A stretch of DNA of 64,000 nucleotides from Ruegeria sp. AD91A (GTDB taxonomy: Bacteria > Pseudomonadota > Alphaproteobacteria > Rhodobacterales > Rhodobacteraceae): NCBI RefSeq assembly GCF_003443535.1, contig NZ_CP031946.1:3103001-3167000 (forward strand), given 5' to 3'. Of this stretch, positions 24,585-33,469 are shown in pieces. How positions within the stretch are numbered: position 1 is the stretch's first letter; the number at the start of each line of letters is the position of its first letter. The notes beneath the pieces were generated by a model. That model was given only the letters and a program-made list of their open reading frames with translations, ran no database searches and had not been told where the DNA came from. Position numbers and translations under genes: made by a program.

Positions 24585-27011
24585 TCAATCGTGCAGGCCA
24601 AGCTCGTTGGCAGTGCGCCAAATCCGCCAGTGATCATGCGGCATATTGGTATGCCGGTTGCCGAAGGGGCGGAACGCGTCCTGCACCGCGTTCGAGAAAC
24701 AGGGCACGCCGCCCACGTGCGGGCTTTCGCCCACACCCTTTGCGCCGATCGGGTGATGCGGGCTGGGTGTGACGGTGTAGTCGGTTTCGTAGTTCGGCAC
24801 TTCCCATGCCGTTGGCAGGAAGAAGTCCATCAGCGTGCCGGTCTTGACGTTGCCCATGTCGTCATAGGCAATCTCTTGCCCCAGAGCGACGGCGAGGGCT
24901 TCGGTCAAACCACCATGCACCTGGCCTTCGATGATCATCGGATTGATCCGCGTGCCGCAATCGTCCAGCGCATAGAAGCGGCGAATTTCCGTCACACCCG
25001 TGTCGACGTCGATGTCCATCACACAGACATAGGCTCCGAACGGATAGGTCATGTTGGGCGGGTCGTAATAGCTGACGGCCTCAAGCCCCGGCTCGATCCC
25101 CGGAATGGCCTGGTTGTAGGCTGCAAAGGCGATTTCCTTCATCGTCTTGAACTTTTCAGGCGCGCCTTTCACGACAAACCGATCAACGTCGAATTCCACG
25201 TCATTGTCGTGAACCTCAAGCAGGTACGCCGCGATCATCTGCGCCTTGGCGCGGATCTTGCGGCCGGCCATGGCCGTGGCTGCGCCTGCCACAGGGGTAG
25301 AGCGCGACCCGTATGTGCCGAGGCCATAGGGTGCTGTATCGGTGTCGCCTTCCTCGATGGTGATGCTGTCGGCAGGCAAGCCAATTTCCGAGGCAAGGAT
25401 TTGCGCGAAGGTTGTCGCGTGGCCTTGCCCCTGGCTGATCGTTCCCAGGCGAGCAATCGCCGACCCGGTCGGATGGATGCGGATTTCGCAGCTGTCGAAC
25501 ATACCAAGCCCAAGGATATCACAGTTCTTTACCGGGCCGGCGCCGACAATCTCAGTAAAAAAGCTCAGGCCAATGCCCATCAGCTTGCGCGTCTTGCCAG
25601 CTTTGAAGTCCTCGACCCGCTGGGCCTGTTCGGACCGCAGCCCTTCGTAATCGACTGTCTTGAGCGCCTTATCCCATGCGGTGTGATAATCGCCGCTGTC
25701 GTACTCCCAACCAAGGGCGGCGGTGTAGGGGAACTGCTCCTTCTTGATGAAGTTGATCCGGCGCAGCTCCGCTGCGTCCATGTTCAACTCTATGGCCAGA
25801 ACCTCGATCATGCGTTCGATGAAGTAGACCGCCTCGGTCACCCGGAACGAGCAGCGATAGCTGACGCCGCCCGGGGCTTTATTAGTGTAGACGCCATCGA
25901 CCTCTAGATAGGCGGTCGGGATGTCGTAGGAGCCGGTGCAGATGTTCATGAAGCCCGCCGGGAACTTTGTGGGATCGGCGCAGGCATCAAAGCCGCCGTG
26001 GTCGGCTGTCACATGGCAATGCAGCCCGGTGATTTTGCCGTCCTTGGTGGCAGAGATCTTGCCGGTCATATGATAGTCGCGGGCAAAGGCGGTGGTCATC
26101 AGATTGTCCATCCGGTCTTCGATCCACTTTACGGGCTTGCCCGTGACGATCGACGCTACGACCGAGCAGACATAGCCCGGGTACGCGCCGACCTTGTTGC
26201 CAAAGCCGCCGCCAATATCGGGGCTGATCACGCGGATGTTGTGCTCTTCAATGCCCGAGATCAGCGACACGACCGTCCGGATCGCGTGCGGCGCCTGGAA
26301 CGTGCCCCACAGCGTCAGCTTGCCGTTAACCTTGTCCATCGACGCCACGCAGCCGCAGGTTTCCAGCGGGCACGGGTGGGTGCGATGGTAATACATGCTT
26401 TCAGTCGCAACGACCTCGGCGTTGGCGATGACCTCGTCCGTTGTGCCCTTGTCGCCCGCGTCCCATGTAAAAATGTGGTTGGGATGTTTGCGGGGTCCGT
26501 GTGCGCCATCGGGAATTGACCCGTCTTCACCAACAAGATCTTCGCGCAGCACCACATCCGATTGCAAAGACTCGAACGGGTTGACGATGACAGGCAGTTC
26601 TTCGTAGTCAACCTCGACCGCCTCGATCCCGTCAGCGGCGGCATAGCGGTCTTCGGCGACGACATAGGCGACTTCCTGGCCCTGAAATAGCACCTTGCCA
26701 TCGGCCAGTACCATCTGCTTGTCGCCCGCCAGCGTCGGCATCCAGTGCAGCCCCAGCGGCTCCAGATCCGCCGCTGTCAGCACGGCCAGAACGCCGGGCA
26801 CCTCAAGTGCGGCAGCGGTATCGATGCTCTTGATCCGTGCATGGGCGTAGGGAGAGCGGACAAAGTCGCCAAACAGCATGCCATCCAGCTTGATGTCATC
26901 GACATAGTTGCCCTTGCCTTGGGTAAAGCGCGCATCCTCGACCCGCTTGCGCGAGCAGCCCATGCCTTTGAGATTGTCGACACGTTCTTCGCGGGAAATA
27001 TCGTCCTTCAT
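24585..27011 (-). CDS. coxL: Form I aerobic CO dehydrogenase large (molybdenum) subunit
   Basis: The 808-residue protein has the aldehyde-oxidase/CO-dehydrogenase fold and the form I active-site loop S-Y-R-C-S-F-R with Cys387, the copper-sulfur ligand; form II (putative) enzymes have A-Y-R-G-A-G-R. The first residue of the motif is Ser rather than the usual Ala. The catalytic Glu lies in K-G-V-G-E-S-P near the C terminus, and H-P-C-P-L-E-T-C-G near residue 214 binds cofactor. It oxidises CO to CO2, feeding electrons to the quinone pool, as an energy supplement in marine heterotrophs. The ATG at 27011 overlaps the coxS stop (ATGA) and follows GGAGG; the longer ORF to 27200 was rejected. Confidence 0.97.
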   Translation of the reverse strand: MKDDISREERVDNLKGMGCSRKRVEDARFTQGKGNYVDDIKLDGMLFGDFVRSPYAHARIKSIDTAAALEVPGVLAVLTAADLEPLGLHWMPTLAGDKQMVLADGKVLFQGQEVAYVVAEDRYAAADGIEAVEVDYEELPVIVNPFESLQSDVVLREDLVGEDGSIPDGAHGPRKHPNHIFTWDAGDKGTTDEVIANAEVVATESMYYHRTHPCPLETCGCVASMDKVNGKLTLWGTFQAPHAIRTVVSLISGIEEHNIRVISPDIGGGFGNKVGAYPGYVCSVVASIVTGKPVKWIEDRMDNLMTTAFARDYHMTGKISATKDGKITGLHCHVTADHGGFDACADPTKFPAGFMNICTGSYDIPTAYLEVDGVYTNKAPGGVSYRCSFRVTEAVYFIERMIEVLAIELNMDAAELRRINFIKKEQFPYTAALGWEYDSGDYHTAWDKALKTVDYEGLRSEQAQRVEDFKAGKTRKLMGIGLSFFTEIVGAGPVKNCDILGLGMFDSCEIRIHPTGSAIARLGTISQGQGHATTFAQILASEIGLPADSITIEEGDTDTAPYGLGTYGSRSTPVAGAATAMAGRKIRAKAQMIAAYLLEVHDNDVEFDVDRFVVKGAPEKFKTMKEIAFAAYNQAIPGIEPGLEAVSYYDPPNMTYPFGAYVCVMDIDVDTGVTEIRRFYALDDCGTRINPMIIEGQVHGGLTEALAVALGQEIAYDDMGNVKTGTLMDFFLPTAWEVPNYETDYTVTPSPHHPIGAKGVGESPHVGGVPCFSNAVQDAFRPFGNRHTNMPHDHWRIWRTANELGLHD

Positions 27012-27502
27012 TCTGCGGCCTCCTTGGCTGCATTCATTTCGGCTGCGGCGGCCTGAATGGATTTCACAATGTTCTGATAACCCGTGCAGCGACAGATATT
27101 GCCGGCCATACCAAAGCGGATTTCTTCTTCGGTCGGGTTGGGAATTTCTTCCAGCAGCTTGGTCGCCCGGGTGATCATCCCCGGCGTGCAATAGCCACAC
27201 TGCAATCCGTGGTGTTCTTTGAACGCCTCTTGCAGCGGGTGAAGGTTTTCAGGTCCGCCGAGACCTTCGATAGTTGTCACCTCGGCGCCATCGGCTTGCG
27301 CCACGAACATGGTGCAGGATTTCACCGACTTACCGTTGATTGTGACCGTGCACGCCCCGCAGTGGGATGTTTCGCAGCCAATGTGCGGCCCGGTGATATT
27401 CAGCCGTTCGCGCAGCGTATAGATCAGCAGTTCGCGCGGTTCGGCCAGGAACTCCTCGTCCTTGCCGTTCACGTTCATTTTGATGTGCATTTTCTTGGAC
27501 AT
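27008..27502 (-). CDS. coxS: CO dehydrogenase small (iron-sulfur) subunit
   Basis: The 164-residue protein has two [2Fe-2S] binding blocks: [10 protein letters not shown] with a further Cys near residue 63, and C-G-Y-C-T-P-G-M with C-R-C-T-G-Y-Q near residues 100-140. These carry electrons from the Mo-Cu centre of CoxL to the FAD of CoxM. It lies 12 bases after coxM and overlaps coxL by 4 bases, giving the M-S-L order normal for form I CO dehydrogenases. Confidence 0.97.
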   Translation of the reverse strand: MSKKMHIKMNVNGKDEEFLAEPRELLIYTLRERLNITGPHIGCETSHCGACTVTINGKSVKSCTMFVAQADGAEVTTIEGLGGPENLHPLQEAFKEHHGLQCGYCTPGMITRATKLLEEIPNPTEEEIRFGMAGNICRCTGYQNIVKSIQAAAAEMNAAKEAAE

Positions 27503-27514
27503 GGTGTGTTCCTC

Positions 27515-28369
27515 TTACGCCCGCGACCAGGCGCGCTCGATGGCGCGGCGCAGGATGACGCCCGCCACATGATTCTTGAATGCGACGGGGCCGCGGTTGT
27601 CTTCGGTTGGGTCGATATCGCCCAGCATCGCAGCCACTGCCGCGTCCAGTGCGGCGGCATCGACAGGTGTTCCCACCAGCGCGGCGCCCGCATCCTCGGA
27701 ATAAACCGGCGTGTCGCTTAGGTTCGTCATAGCGATGGCGGCGCTGACGCACGTTCCGCCGTCCTTGACGATCTGCACAGCGGCGGCGGCCGTCGCGTAG
27801 TCGCCGATCTTGCGCTTTTGCTTTTCGTAGGCGTAGCCGCCAGCTGGCGTGGGGATGGTCACGGCGGACAGCACCTCATCATCCTCGCGCGCGGTCATGT
27901 AAGCGGCCTCGTAAAACTCCCGCGCGAGAATATCACGCTCGCCATCCGGACCGACCAAGGTGAACACCGCATCAAGGCATTGCATCAGACCCGGCATGTC
28001 ATTGCCCGGATCGCCATTGGCGACGTTGCCACCGACGGTGCCCATGTAGCGGACTTGAGGATCAGCGATCTGCAAGGCAGCCTCGCGCAGGATGGGGGCG
28101 GCATCCGCGAGGCCGGCATGGTCTATGATTTCGGCCTGCGTGACCATCGCGCCGATCCGAACGCCGTCGGCACCTAGTTCGATATCCGACATACCTCCGA
28201 CATCCTGAAGGTCGATCAGGTGTGGGACTTCCGCCATGCGAAGTTTCATCATCGGAATCAGACTGTGCCCGCCTGCCATGACGCGCGCGTCATCTCCGTA
28301 TTCTTCAAGTACAGCCAGAACGCCAGCCATATCCTGAGGACGGTGATATTCAAATGCCGCTGGAATCAT
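27515..28369 (-). CDS. coxM: CO dehydrogenase medium (FAD) subunit
   Basis: The 284-residue protein shows the two FAD-binding loops A-G-G-H-S-L-I-P-M-M-K-L-R (residues 32-44) and T-V-G-G-N-V-A-N-G-D-P-G-N-D-M-P (about 111-126), and a C-terminal CO-dehydrogenase flavoprotein domain. It passes electrons from the iron-sulfur subunit to quinone. GGGAGGAGAGCCG precedes the ATG, a strong ribosome-binding site. It is the first structural gene of the operon; the MHYT-LytTR regulator gene ends 113 bases upstream on the same strand. Confidence 0.96.
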   Translation of the reverse strand: MIPAAFEYHRPQDMAGVLAVLEEYGDDARVMAGGHSLIPMMKLRMAEVPHLIDLQDVGGMSDIELGADGVRIGAMVTQAEIIDHAGLADAAPILREAALQIADPQVRYMGTVGGNVANGDPGNDMPGLMQCLDAVFTLVGPDGERDILAREFYEAAYMTAREDDEVLSAVTIPTPAGGYAYEKQKRKIGDYATAAAAVQIVKDGGTCVSAAIAMTNLSDTPVYSEDAGAALVGTPVDAAALDAAVAAMLGDIDPTEDNRGPVAFKNHVAGVILRRAIERAWSRA

Positions 28370-28482
28370 CGGCTCTCCTCCCTAAAGCGAATTCTCAGTG
28401 TCGGAGGAAGTTTGCATGCGACAGCAAGCCACATCACCAGAAAATCAGTGAAACACAGGTCTTTTGCACGAAATGCGCGTGC

Positions 28483-29598
28483 TCACGCACCAATTGCGCC
28501 GCCCTGCGACGCAAGCACGTCCTGAACAACCTTCAGTTTGGAACGGCTAACGGGTGCGGGCGGCAGATCACCCCTGTCGAAAAGGCAGCGCCCTTTGTCC
28601 TTGGTTCTTTCAAACCGCGAGACACGGGCAGGGTTGACCAAGTAGCTGCGATGCGTCTGCAGGAACCCCAGCGGCAAGAGGCGTTTGGAAGCCACCGTGA
28701 TCGGCCAGACACAGAACAGCCGTTCGTCCTCGGTATAGATCTGCGTGTAGTGCCCATCGGCACGTACGAAAACAACGTCTCTTGCCCTGACAAAGACTTT
28801 GTTGCCGTCTGCCTCGCAAGGGATCTGCAGATCCGCCTTCAGTTCCGGCTCGAGCTTCGCTCGCTGGTGTTGCTCTTGTGATCCGGGCGTGACCAGATAC
28901 GTCACGCTCACCCAGAGGCACGCACCGAAGATTACAAAGCTGAAGAAGATCACACCAAGTGCCAAAGTTTCATTGCTCATGGTGGGGCCAAATTCAGTAG
29001 CGGTGGACGCTTGCACAAAATTGGTTTCCGCAATCGCCAGAAAATGAGCCGAGCAAACTGCAATCGCAAAACAAATCGTCCCAAGCACGATGTTGCGGTT
29101 CGTGCGCTTTCCGTAGGCGATCCAGAAGGCAAGAATGCATAGCCCGATGGCCACGATGGAAGAAAAGACGACACCCGACGTCGTATAGACCGCGCGGCAC
29201 AACTCCAGACCGGCCATGCCGATATAGTGCATGACCAGAATGCCGGTCCCGACAACGCAGCCGGAAAGCGAAATGATGAGCGGTGTGCGGTCAGCGAAAT
29301 GCAACAGGATCAAGGCCGCGCCAACAAGAAGGATCGCTGACAGAGCCGACACCAGCGTGATCGCCGCATCGTAGTAGAACAATATCGGCAGCTTCAAACC
29401 CAGCATGGCCACGAAGTGCATCGCCCAGATGCCGCCCCCCAAGGCGACGGCCGCAAGCGCGATCGACGCCTTTTTTTGAAACATCGGTTTTTCTGACAGA
29501 TCGCGGGTCAGCGAAAGACCTGTGAACCCCGCGACAAGTGCCACGACGCAGGACATTGCGATCAGGAAGCTGCTATGGTCGACGGTCAGAAACTCCAT
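28483..29598 (-). CDS. coxC: MHYT-LytTR membrane regulator, CoxC/CoxH-like
   Basis: The 371-residue protein has an N-terminal MHYT domain of about seven helices with motifs M-H-F-V-A-M, M-H-Y-I-G-M and a degenerate third A-H-F-L-A-I, which are thought to bind copper and sense a small gas. A C-terminal LytTR DNA-binding domain follows (V-R-A-D-G-H-Y-T-Q-I-Y-T, L-Q-T-H-R-S-Y-L-V-N-P). This architecture is that of CoxC and CoxH of the Oligotropha cox cluster, so CO-responsive control of the downstream operon is likely. The ATG at 29598 (MEFLTVDHSS) is preferred over a TTG at 29616. CoxC and CoxH cannot be separated by eye. Confidence 0.8.
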   Translation of the reverse strand: MEFLTVDHSSFLIAMSCVVALVAGFTGLSLTRDLSEKPMFQKKASIALAAVALGGGIWAMHFVAMLGLKLPILFYYDAAITLVSALSAILLVGAALILLHFADRTPLIISLSGCVVGTGILVMHYIGMAGLELCRAVYTTSGVVFSSIVAIGLCILAFWIAYGKRTNRNIVLGTICFAIAVCSAHFLAIAETNFVQASTATEFGPTMSNETLALGVIFFSFVIFGACLWVSVTYLVTPGSQEQHQRAKLEPELKADLQIPCEADGNKVFVRARDVVFVRADGHYTQIYTEDERLFCVWPITVASKRLLPLGFLQTHRSYLVNPARVSRFERTKDKGRCLFDRGDLPPAPVSRSKLKVVQDVLASQGGAIGA

Positions 29599-29804
29599 GC
29601 CGAAGAGGATGGCCAAGACTCAAGCGATTTGCAATCAGTGCCGTTCGCACGGCCTCCATCGCTTGCCTTGGAGTGCGGTCAGCGACAGCCGTAACTCTAA
29701 ATGACTGCAGGCTCTGCGGCTGATACGCTAGAGCTGCAGAAACCCAAATGCAATTGTCCGATAGAAGACATTCAAGTACTTTGCTGCATTCGGCACTTTG
29801 GGCT
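29599..29804. other. Region between the cox regulator and the IS remnant
   Basis: About 200 bases upstream of the regulator; it should contain the cox promoter. No recognised operator, and no clear terminal repeat of the nearby IS fragment. Confidence 0.3.
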
Positions 29805-30143
29805 CTGAGCGACCTTTGTTGGCTGACCGACGTGCAGATGGCGAAGCGCGCGCCCTTCTTCCCGAAGTCGCACGGCAAGCCCCGAGGTGATGACAATCGG
29901 GTGTTGCGTAGAATTATCTTCATCAATCGCAATGGTTTGCGCTGGCGAGATGCCTCTGGCGAATACGGGCCTCGCAAGACACCGGTCAAGTACGACAAGC
30001 GCAGATTCAAGCGGCGAAATCGCATCGAGATTATGTTTGGCAGGCTCAGGGGTTGGGGGTGCGTGGCGACACGCCATAATCGTTGTCCCAAGGTCTGCAT
30101 CTCAGCAATCGCACTCGCGGCAACCGTCATCTGCTGGTTATGA
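29805..30143 (+). mobile_element. IS5-family transposase, internally deleted remnant
   Basis: A single open frame reads L-S-D-L-C-W-L-T-D-V-Q-M, F-F-P-K-S-H-G-K-P-R, G-L-R-W-R-D and E-Y-G-P, which is the N-terminal part of a one-ORF IS5-group transposase. It passes directly into K-T-P-V-K-Y-D-K-R-R-F-K-R-R-N-R-I-E-I-M-F-G and ends I-A-L-A-A-T-V-I-C-W-L, its C-terminal part. About 130 middle residues with most of the DDE catalytic residues are missing, at a junction near 29970 without loss of frame. It also lacks an ATG (CTG at the expected position). It is inactive. Confidence 0.85.
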
Positions 30144-30293
30144 ATACTGACCCTAGGTATACGAGAGTGGTAAAGCTTTCCTCTCAACGGATGGTAGAAA
30201 GCCTCATTTTGTCCATAAAAAATTGTCTTTTTCTGGGAAAACCATTAGGTTTTATGAAAATGGTGGAAAACACCGGAGGCAGTAAGAGAGCAG

Positions 30294-30518
30294 ATGCCAA
30301 AACCGAAAACACGTGTTTTGCGGACAAGGGTTCCTGCGCGCCTCATGGGAAAAAGGGATGGTCTGTTTTTCCTGTGGGGACAGATAGAGCGCGCGCGTTT
30401 GAAAATCGAAGACGGCGAACGCCCTGATGGTGCAGCCTCGGATGGGGCAAGAGTAGACATGGCTGGCGAGGCCAAAGGATCAACGGCGGCATTGGTGGAC
30501 GAATTCATCTTCTACTGA
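30294..30518 (+). CDS. Small hypothetical protein
   Basis: A 74-residue ORF (MPKPKTRVLRTRVPARLMGK...) with a basic N terminus and an acidic, Ala/Gly-rich C terminus. An AAGAGAGCAG sequence precedes the ATG. It lies between the IS remnant and the DUF3833 genes, convergent with the latter. No domain recognised. It may be a real small gene or chance. Confidence 0.35.
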   Translation: MPKPKTRVLRTRVPARLMGKRDGLFFLWGQIERARLKIEDGERPDGAASDGARVDMAGEAKGSTAALVDEFIFY

Positions 30519-30547
30519 CTTTTGTGATGAAGCTGAGCCTGACGGGT

Positions 30548-31090
30548 TTATTTTTTTTCGAAAAACAGGATAACTTCACCCAGGCGTACGCCATAGCGTG
30601 AGACATACGCACGGTTCAGCAGGCGGTCGTCATCCAGCAGCCACATCCAGTCGTCAAACGTGACGCGCATGGTTCCGTCCTTGATCGGCAGGTCGATCTT
30701 ATATTTCCAGTTGAACGTATCCCCGCGTTCAATCCCGCTGGCGGCGCCCAGCACGCCAGGGGCCATACCGGTCCAAGTATCTTCTCCGGTCTTGGTCAAT
30801 GCCCAGATGCGTTGCTCAGTCGCGCCATCATCGTAGACGAAGTCTTCGATCAGGGTCAGGGTTTCGCCGTCCCAAGTGCCGTTAATGTCGACCTTGAATC
30901 TGCGGGGGATGTTCCCCAGAACATCCTGAAACTGACCGTAGGCCACGGTTTCACCTTCAAAAAAATCCTCGAGGTTCAACTGTCGGTCAGAAAGAAAGGT
31001 TTTTGGTACCTTCGGTTTACTGGAGCAGGCCGTCAGAAGCGCGAGACTCGCGATGGCGACACAGGCGATCACGGAGCGAACGGTGATCAT
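30548..31090 (-). CDS. DUF3833 lipoprotein
   Basis: The 180-residue protein has a lipoprotein signal (LALLTAC, Cys22). The mature part matches DUF3833: L-N-L-E-D-F-F-E-G-E-T-V-A-Y-G-Q-F-Q-D, F-K-V-D-I-N-G-T-W-D-G-E-T-L-T-L-I-E-D-F-V-Y-D-D-G and D-W-M-W-L-L-D-D-D-R-L-L-N-R-A. The family is a lipocalin-like beta barrel, so it may carry or protect a lipid product. Its ATG overlaps the upstream DUF3833 gene by 4 bases; it is the last gene of the operon that starts with the flavin oxidoreductase. Confidence 0.87.
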   Translation of the reverse strand: MITVRSVIACVAIASLALLTACSSKPKVPKTFLSDRQLNLEDFFEGETVAYGQFQDVLGNIPRRFKVDINGTWDGETLTLIEDFVYDDGATEQRIWALTKTGEDTWTGMAPGVLGAASGIERGDTFNWKYKIDLPIKDGTMRVTFDDWMWLLDDDRLLNRAYVSRYGVRLGEVILFFEKK

Positions 31091-31704
31091 TGCAACGGTT
31101 TCCCGTCCGAAGTCGCGTCATATCCGTTCGAACCAATTGCGTGGGTCGGTTTTGATTTCGGGTTTGCACGCATCGTGGCCACAAGTTCCGCGACCTTGAT
31201 GCCAAATTTGCGCATCTCGGACCGGTTCATGATGACGCCATGTTCTGTAAGATACATCCAGTCGGTGACATCCAGAGTATGCCCGCCAGCGTCTTCGGGC
31301 AGGATGATGCGATAGGTCAGTTTCACGGTTGACCCCGAGATGACACCCCGGCCTTCGCCCACGATATCATCCGCCATTGCCGTGAATGTGTCTCCGGTTC
31401 CCAGCGTCAGATACCATTTGCGGGTCATCTGTTTTCCGTTTGAATAAGTGAAGTACTCGGTCAGCGTGCCCGAGTTGCCTTGCCAGTCGCCGGCCATGCG
31501 GGCGACAAAGCTGTTCGACATTTTGCCGTTGGGGCCATAGATCAGGCCCTCGGACACGATCTCTCCATTCAGGTGTTTTTTCAGCGAAAAACTTGGCCCG
31601 GTGCCACTGTAATCGGACGGAGATTGCGCACGAAAGCTCAGCAGTCGGGTGCGGATGAATATTGCGATCAGAAGGACCAACAGGATGATGGCGATAGCGT
31701 TCAT
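31087..31704 (-). CDS. DUF3833 protein with N-terminal membrane anchor
   Basis: The 205-residue protein begins with one hydrophobic helix (MNAIAIILLVLLIAIFIRTR) and then has the DUF3833 pattern: H-L-N-G-E-I-V-S-E-G-L-I-Y-G-P-N-G, D-W-Q-G-N-S-G-T-L-T-E-Y-F-T-Y-S-N-G and D-V-T-D-W-M-Y-L-T-E-H-G-V-I-M-N-R-S. It is a diverged paralogue of the lipoprotein gene that follows it. Anchored by a helix instead of a lipid, it could face the periplasm in the inner membrane, while the lipoprotein acts at the outer membrane. It overlaps the transporter gene by 4 bases. Confidence 0.85.
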   Translation of the reverse strand: MNAIAIILLVLLIAIFIRTRLLSFRAQSPSDYSGTGPSFSLKKHLNGEIVSEGLIYGPNGKMSNSFVARMAGDWQGNSGTLTEYFTYSNGKQMTRKWYLTLGTGDTFTAMADDIVGEGRGVISGSTVKLTYRIILPEDAGGHTLDVTDWMYLTEHGVIMNRSEMRKFGIKVAELVATMRANPKSKPTHAIGSNGYDATSDGKPLQ

Positions 31705-32924
31705 TTGCTTGTGACCTCGGTGGGCAGGGTCAAGACCATCCCGAACGCCCCGACTTTCAGGATGCAGGGCAGCACCGCATAGGCAAGATTGAGTGTATCC
31801 AGTGCCTGTGCTGAATTGGTTTGACCAGGGGTGAAACCGCTGCGTTCCAGCAGCGGCAGAGTGAAAAAAGCAGCCAGGGCGAGGCCCAGCTTGCCAGCGA
31901 AGGACCAGATGCCAAACGCGGCCGACGCGTTCAGCCCGGCCCGGGTCAGGACCACCGAGAACATCGCGGGCAACACGACCATGTCCGCACCAAGGGCCGC
32001 GCCCGAGGCGAGACAGATGACGGCGAACCCGGTAAGGTTTCCCGCGCTCAGTGTGGCCGCGCCGATAAAGCCAGCGATTGAGAGCGGCATCGCGATTATC
32101 AGAGTCTGTTTCGGGCCAATTCTGTTGCTGAGCTTTGCCCAGAGCGGGACACTCGCGCCTGCGCTCAGGAAGAACAGGATCAACAAGGGGCCCGCTTTGC
32201 CCGGCAGTTGCAGCCGGTCTTCCACAAAAAACAGAAACAGGGTGGAGGTGATGGCGACCGGGAGGCTGTTTACCAAAGCCAGTGCAAGAAGGCGCAAGCC
32301 GCCAGCCTGACCCAGTCCAGAAAAAGACAAACCTGTTCCTGTTATCGGGGTCCGTCGCCAGATCGGGACAGTCAGCACCAGAGTCAGAACGGATAGCAGC
32401 CCCAGAAACGCTCCGAATGCGGGGTAGCCTTGGGATTGCGCGCCGAAAGCAACCAATAGGGCTGGTGCGCTGGCTGCGATGACCACCCCGGTCAACTGCC
32501 CGCCTTCACGAAAGGCGGCCAGTGTCATCAGTTCTTTCGGATCGGTTCGCTTTGCCAAAGTTGCGCTGCGACCGTACAGAAGAATGGTTCCCAGGCTGTA
32601 TGCCGAAAACAGCAAGATCAGGATTGCGACGAGTTCCGGCACGCTGGCACCCTGCGGCAGATTGAAAAGCAGGGGAAACCCGACCGCCAGCCCCAAAGCC
32701 GCCATCGCCGCAAATACAAGCTGGCCACCGGGCCATCTGTCAATTGCCCAACCAATCAGCGGGTCCTGCACCAGATCCACCAAACGGATCAACAGCAGCA
32801 CGGTACCAATGACCCCAAGGCCAATACCCAGGTTCACGGCTGCAAAGCGCGGCAAGTGGATATAAAGCGGAATACCCGCCGCAGCGAGCATCAGCGCATA
32901 GAGGCTGACCCGGGGATAGAGCAT
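31701..32924 (-). CDS. MFS transporter, GPH-type
   Basis: The 407-residue protein has about 12 hydrophobic helices and, near the N terminus, R-L-V-D-L-V-Q-D-P-L-I-G-W-A-I-D-R, the motif of the MelB/GPH (sugar-cation symporter) branch of the major facilitator superfamily. The singlet-oxygen-induced cluster of R. sphaeroides also contains a GPH-annotated transporter beside a flavin amine oxidase. The ATG at 32924 (MLYPRVSLYALML) shares TGATG with the stop of the chalcone-isomerase-like gene. The cargo is unknown; in this setting a lipid or lipid-head-group flippase role is plausible. Confidence 0.88.
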   Translation of the reverse strand: MLYPRVSLYALMLAAAGIPLYIHLPRFAAVNLGIGLGVIGTVLLLIRLVDLVQDPLIGWAIDRWPGGQLVFAAMAALGLAVGFPLLFNLPQGASVPELVAILILLFSAYSLGTILLYGRSATLAKRTDPKELMTLAAFREGGQLTGVVIAASAPALLVAFGAQSQGYPAFGAFLGLLSVLTLVLTVPIWRRTPITGTGLSFSGLGQAGGLRLLALALVNSLPVAITSTLFLFFVEDRLQLPGKAGPLLILFFLSAGASVPLWAKLSNRIGPKQTLIIAMPLSIAGFIGAATLSAGNLTGFAVICLASGAALGADMVVLPAMFSVVLTRAGLNASAAFGIWSFAGKLGLALAAFFTLPLLERSGFTPGQTNSAQALDTLNLAYAVLPCILKVGAFGMVLTLPTEVTSK

Positions 32925-33469
32925 CACCGCCCCTGCAGCCTTCGCGTGAAAGACGCTGACCGCGTGTTGTCCCCCAGGAATACGGACATGAAACTGCGCT
33001 TGATGCCTGGATACGCGATGGTGCAGGTCTTTTGCCCGTTCAGCCAGAAACTGACCTTGTCGGGACCGTCGGAAACCGCCAGATAGCTGTCCCCTTTTGC
33101 CACGGCTTTGAAGCACCGGTCCAGTTGGTCGCGAACAGGCACTGAACGGCCGATGCGGTCCATCTCCTCAAGCGTCGAGTTGACCAGCGCTTTCTTCTTG
33201 ATGTTCTTGCGGTAGGTCAGTTGCAGAGCGATATCTTCGCTCCAACTGAACGGCGCACCTTTGGGCGTATAAAGCTTGGCGTCATAAATCGGCAAACCCA
33301 GATACCGGAAAGTCGCGGTTCCGCGCAGTTGCGCATCGTTTAGACCTTCCGTGACCGGTGATGCCGCCAGACCCTTGGCGACCAGCAAACAAAGTGCAAG
33401 AAGCGCCACGCGCCATATCCCATTATTCGGCGGCAACAGATATGGCCGGGTCTTTACCAGGAATGCCAT
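32924..33469 (-). CDS. Chalcone-isomerase-fold exported protein
   Basis: From the ATG at 33469 (CGGAG eight bases upstream) the 181-residue protein starts with an exported leader (WRVALLALCLLVAKGLAAS). The mature domain has the Chalcone_3 pattern: G-T-A-T-F-R-Y-L-G-L-P-I-Y-D-A-K-L-Y, F-S-W-S-E-D-I-A-L-Q-L-T-Y and F-W-L-N-G-Q-K-T-C-T-I. Bacterial members are not flavonoid enzymes; they are often fatty-acid-binding and appear next to cyclopropane-fatty-acid-type genes. The first 15 codons overlap the end of the flavin oxidoreductase gene in another frame; a start at the GTG 33409 is an alternative. Confidence 0.82.
   Translation of the reverse strand: MAFLVKTRPYLLPPNNGIWRVALLALCLLVAKGLAASPVTEGLNDAQLRGTATFRYLGLPIYDAKLYTPKGAPFSWSEDIALQLTYRKNIKKKALVNSTLEEMDRIGRSVPVRDQLDRCFKAVAKGDSYLAVSDGPDKVSFWLNGQKTCTIAYPGIKRSFMSVFLGDNTRSASFTRRLQGR

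Noticed and set aside
24591-25907. 438-codon plus-strand ORF
   Set aside because: It is antisense to coxL, has His/Arg/Asp-rich shadow composition and no recognisable domain; coxL is certain.
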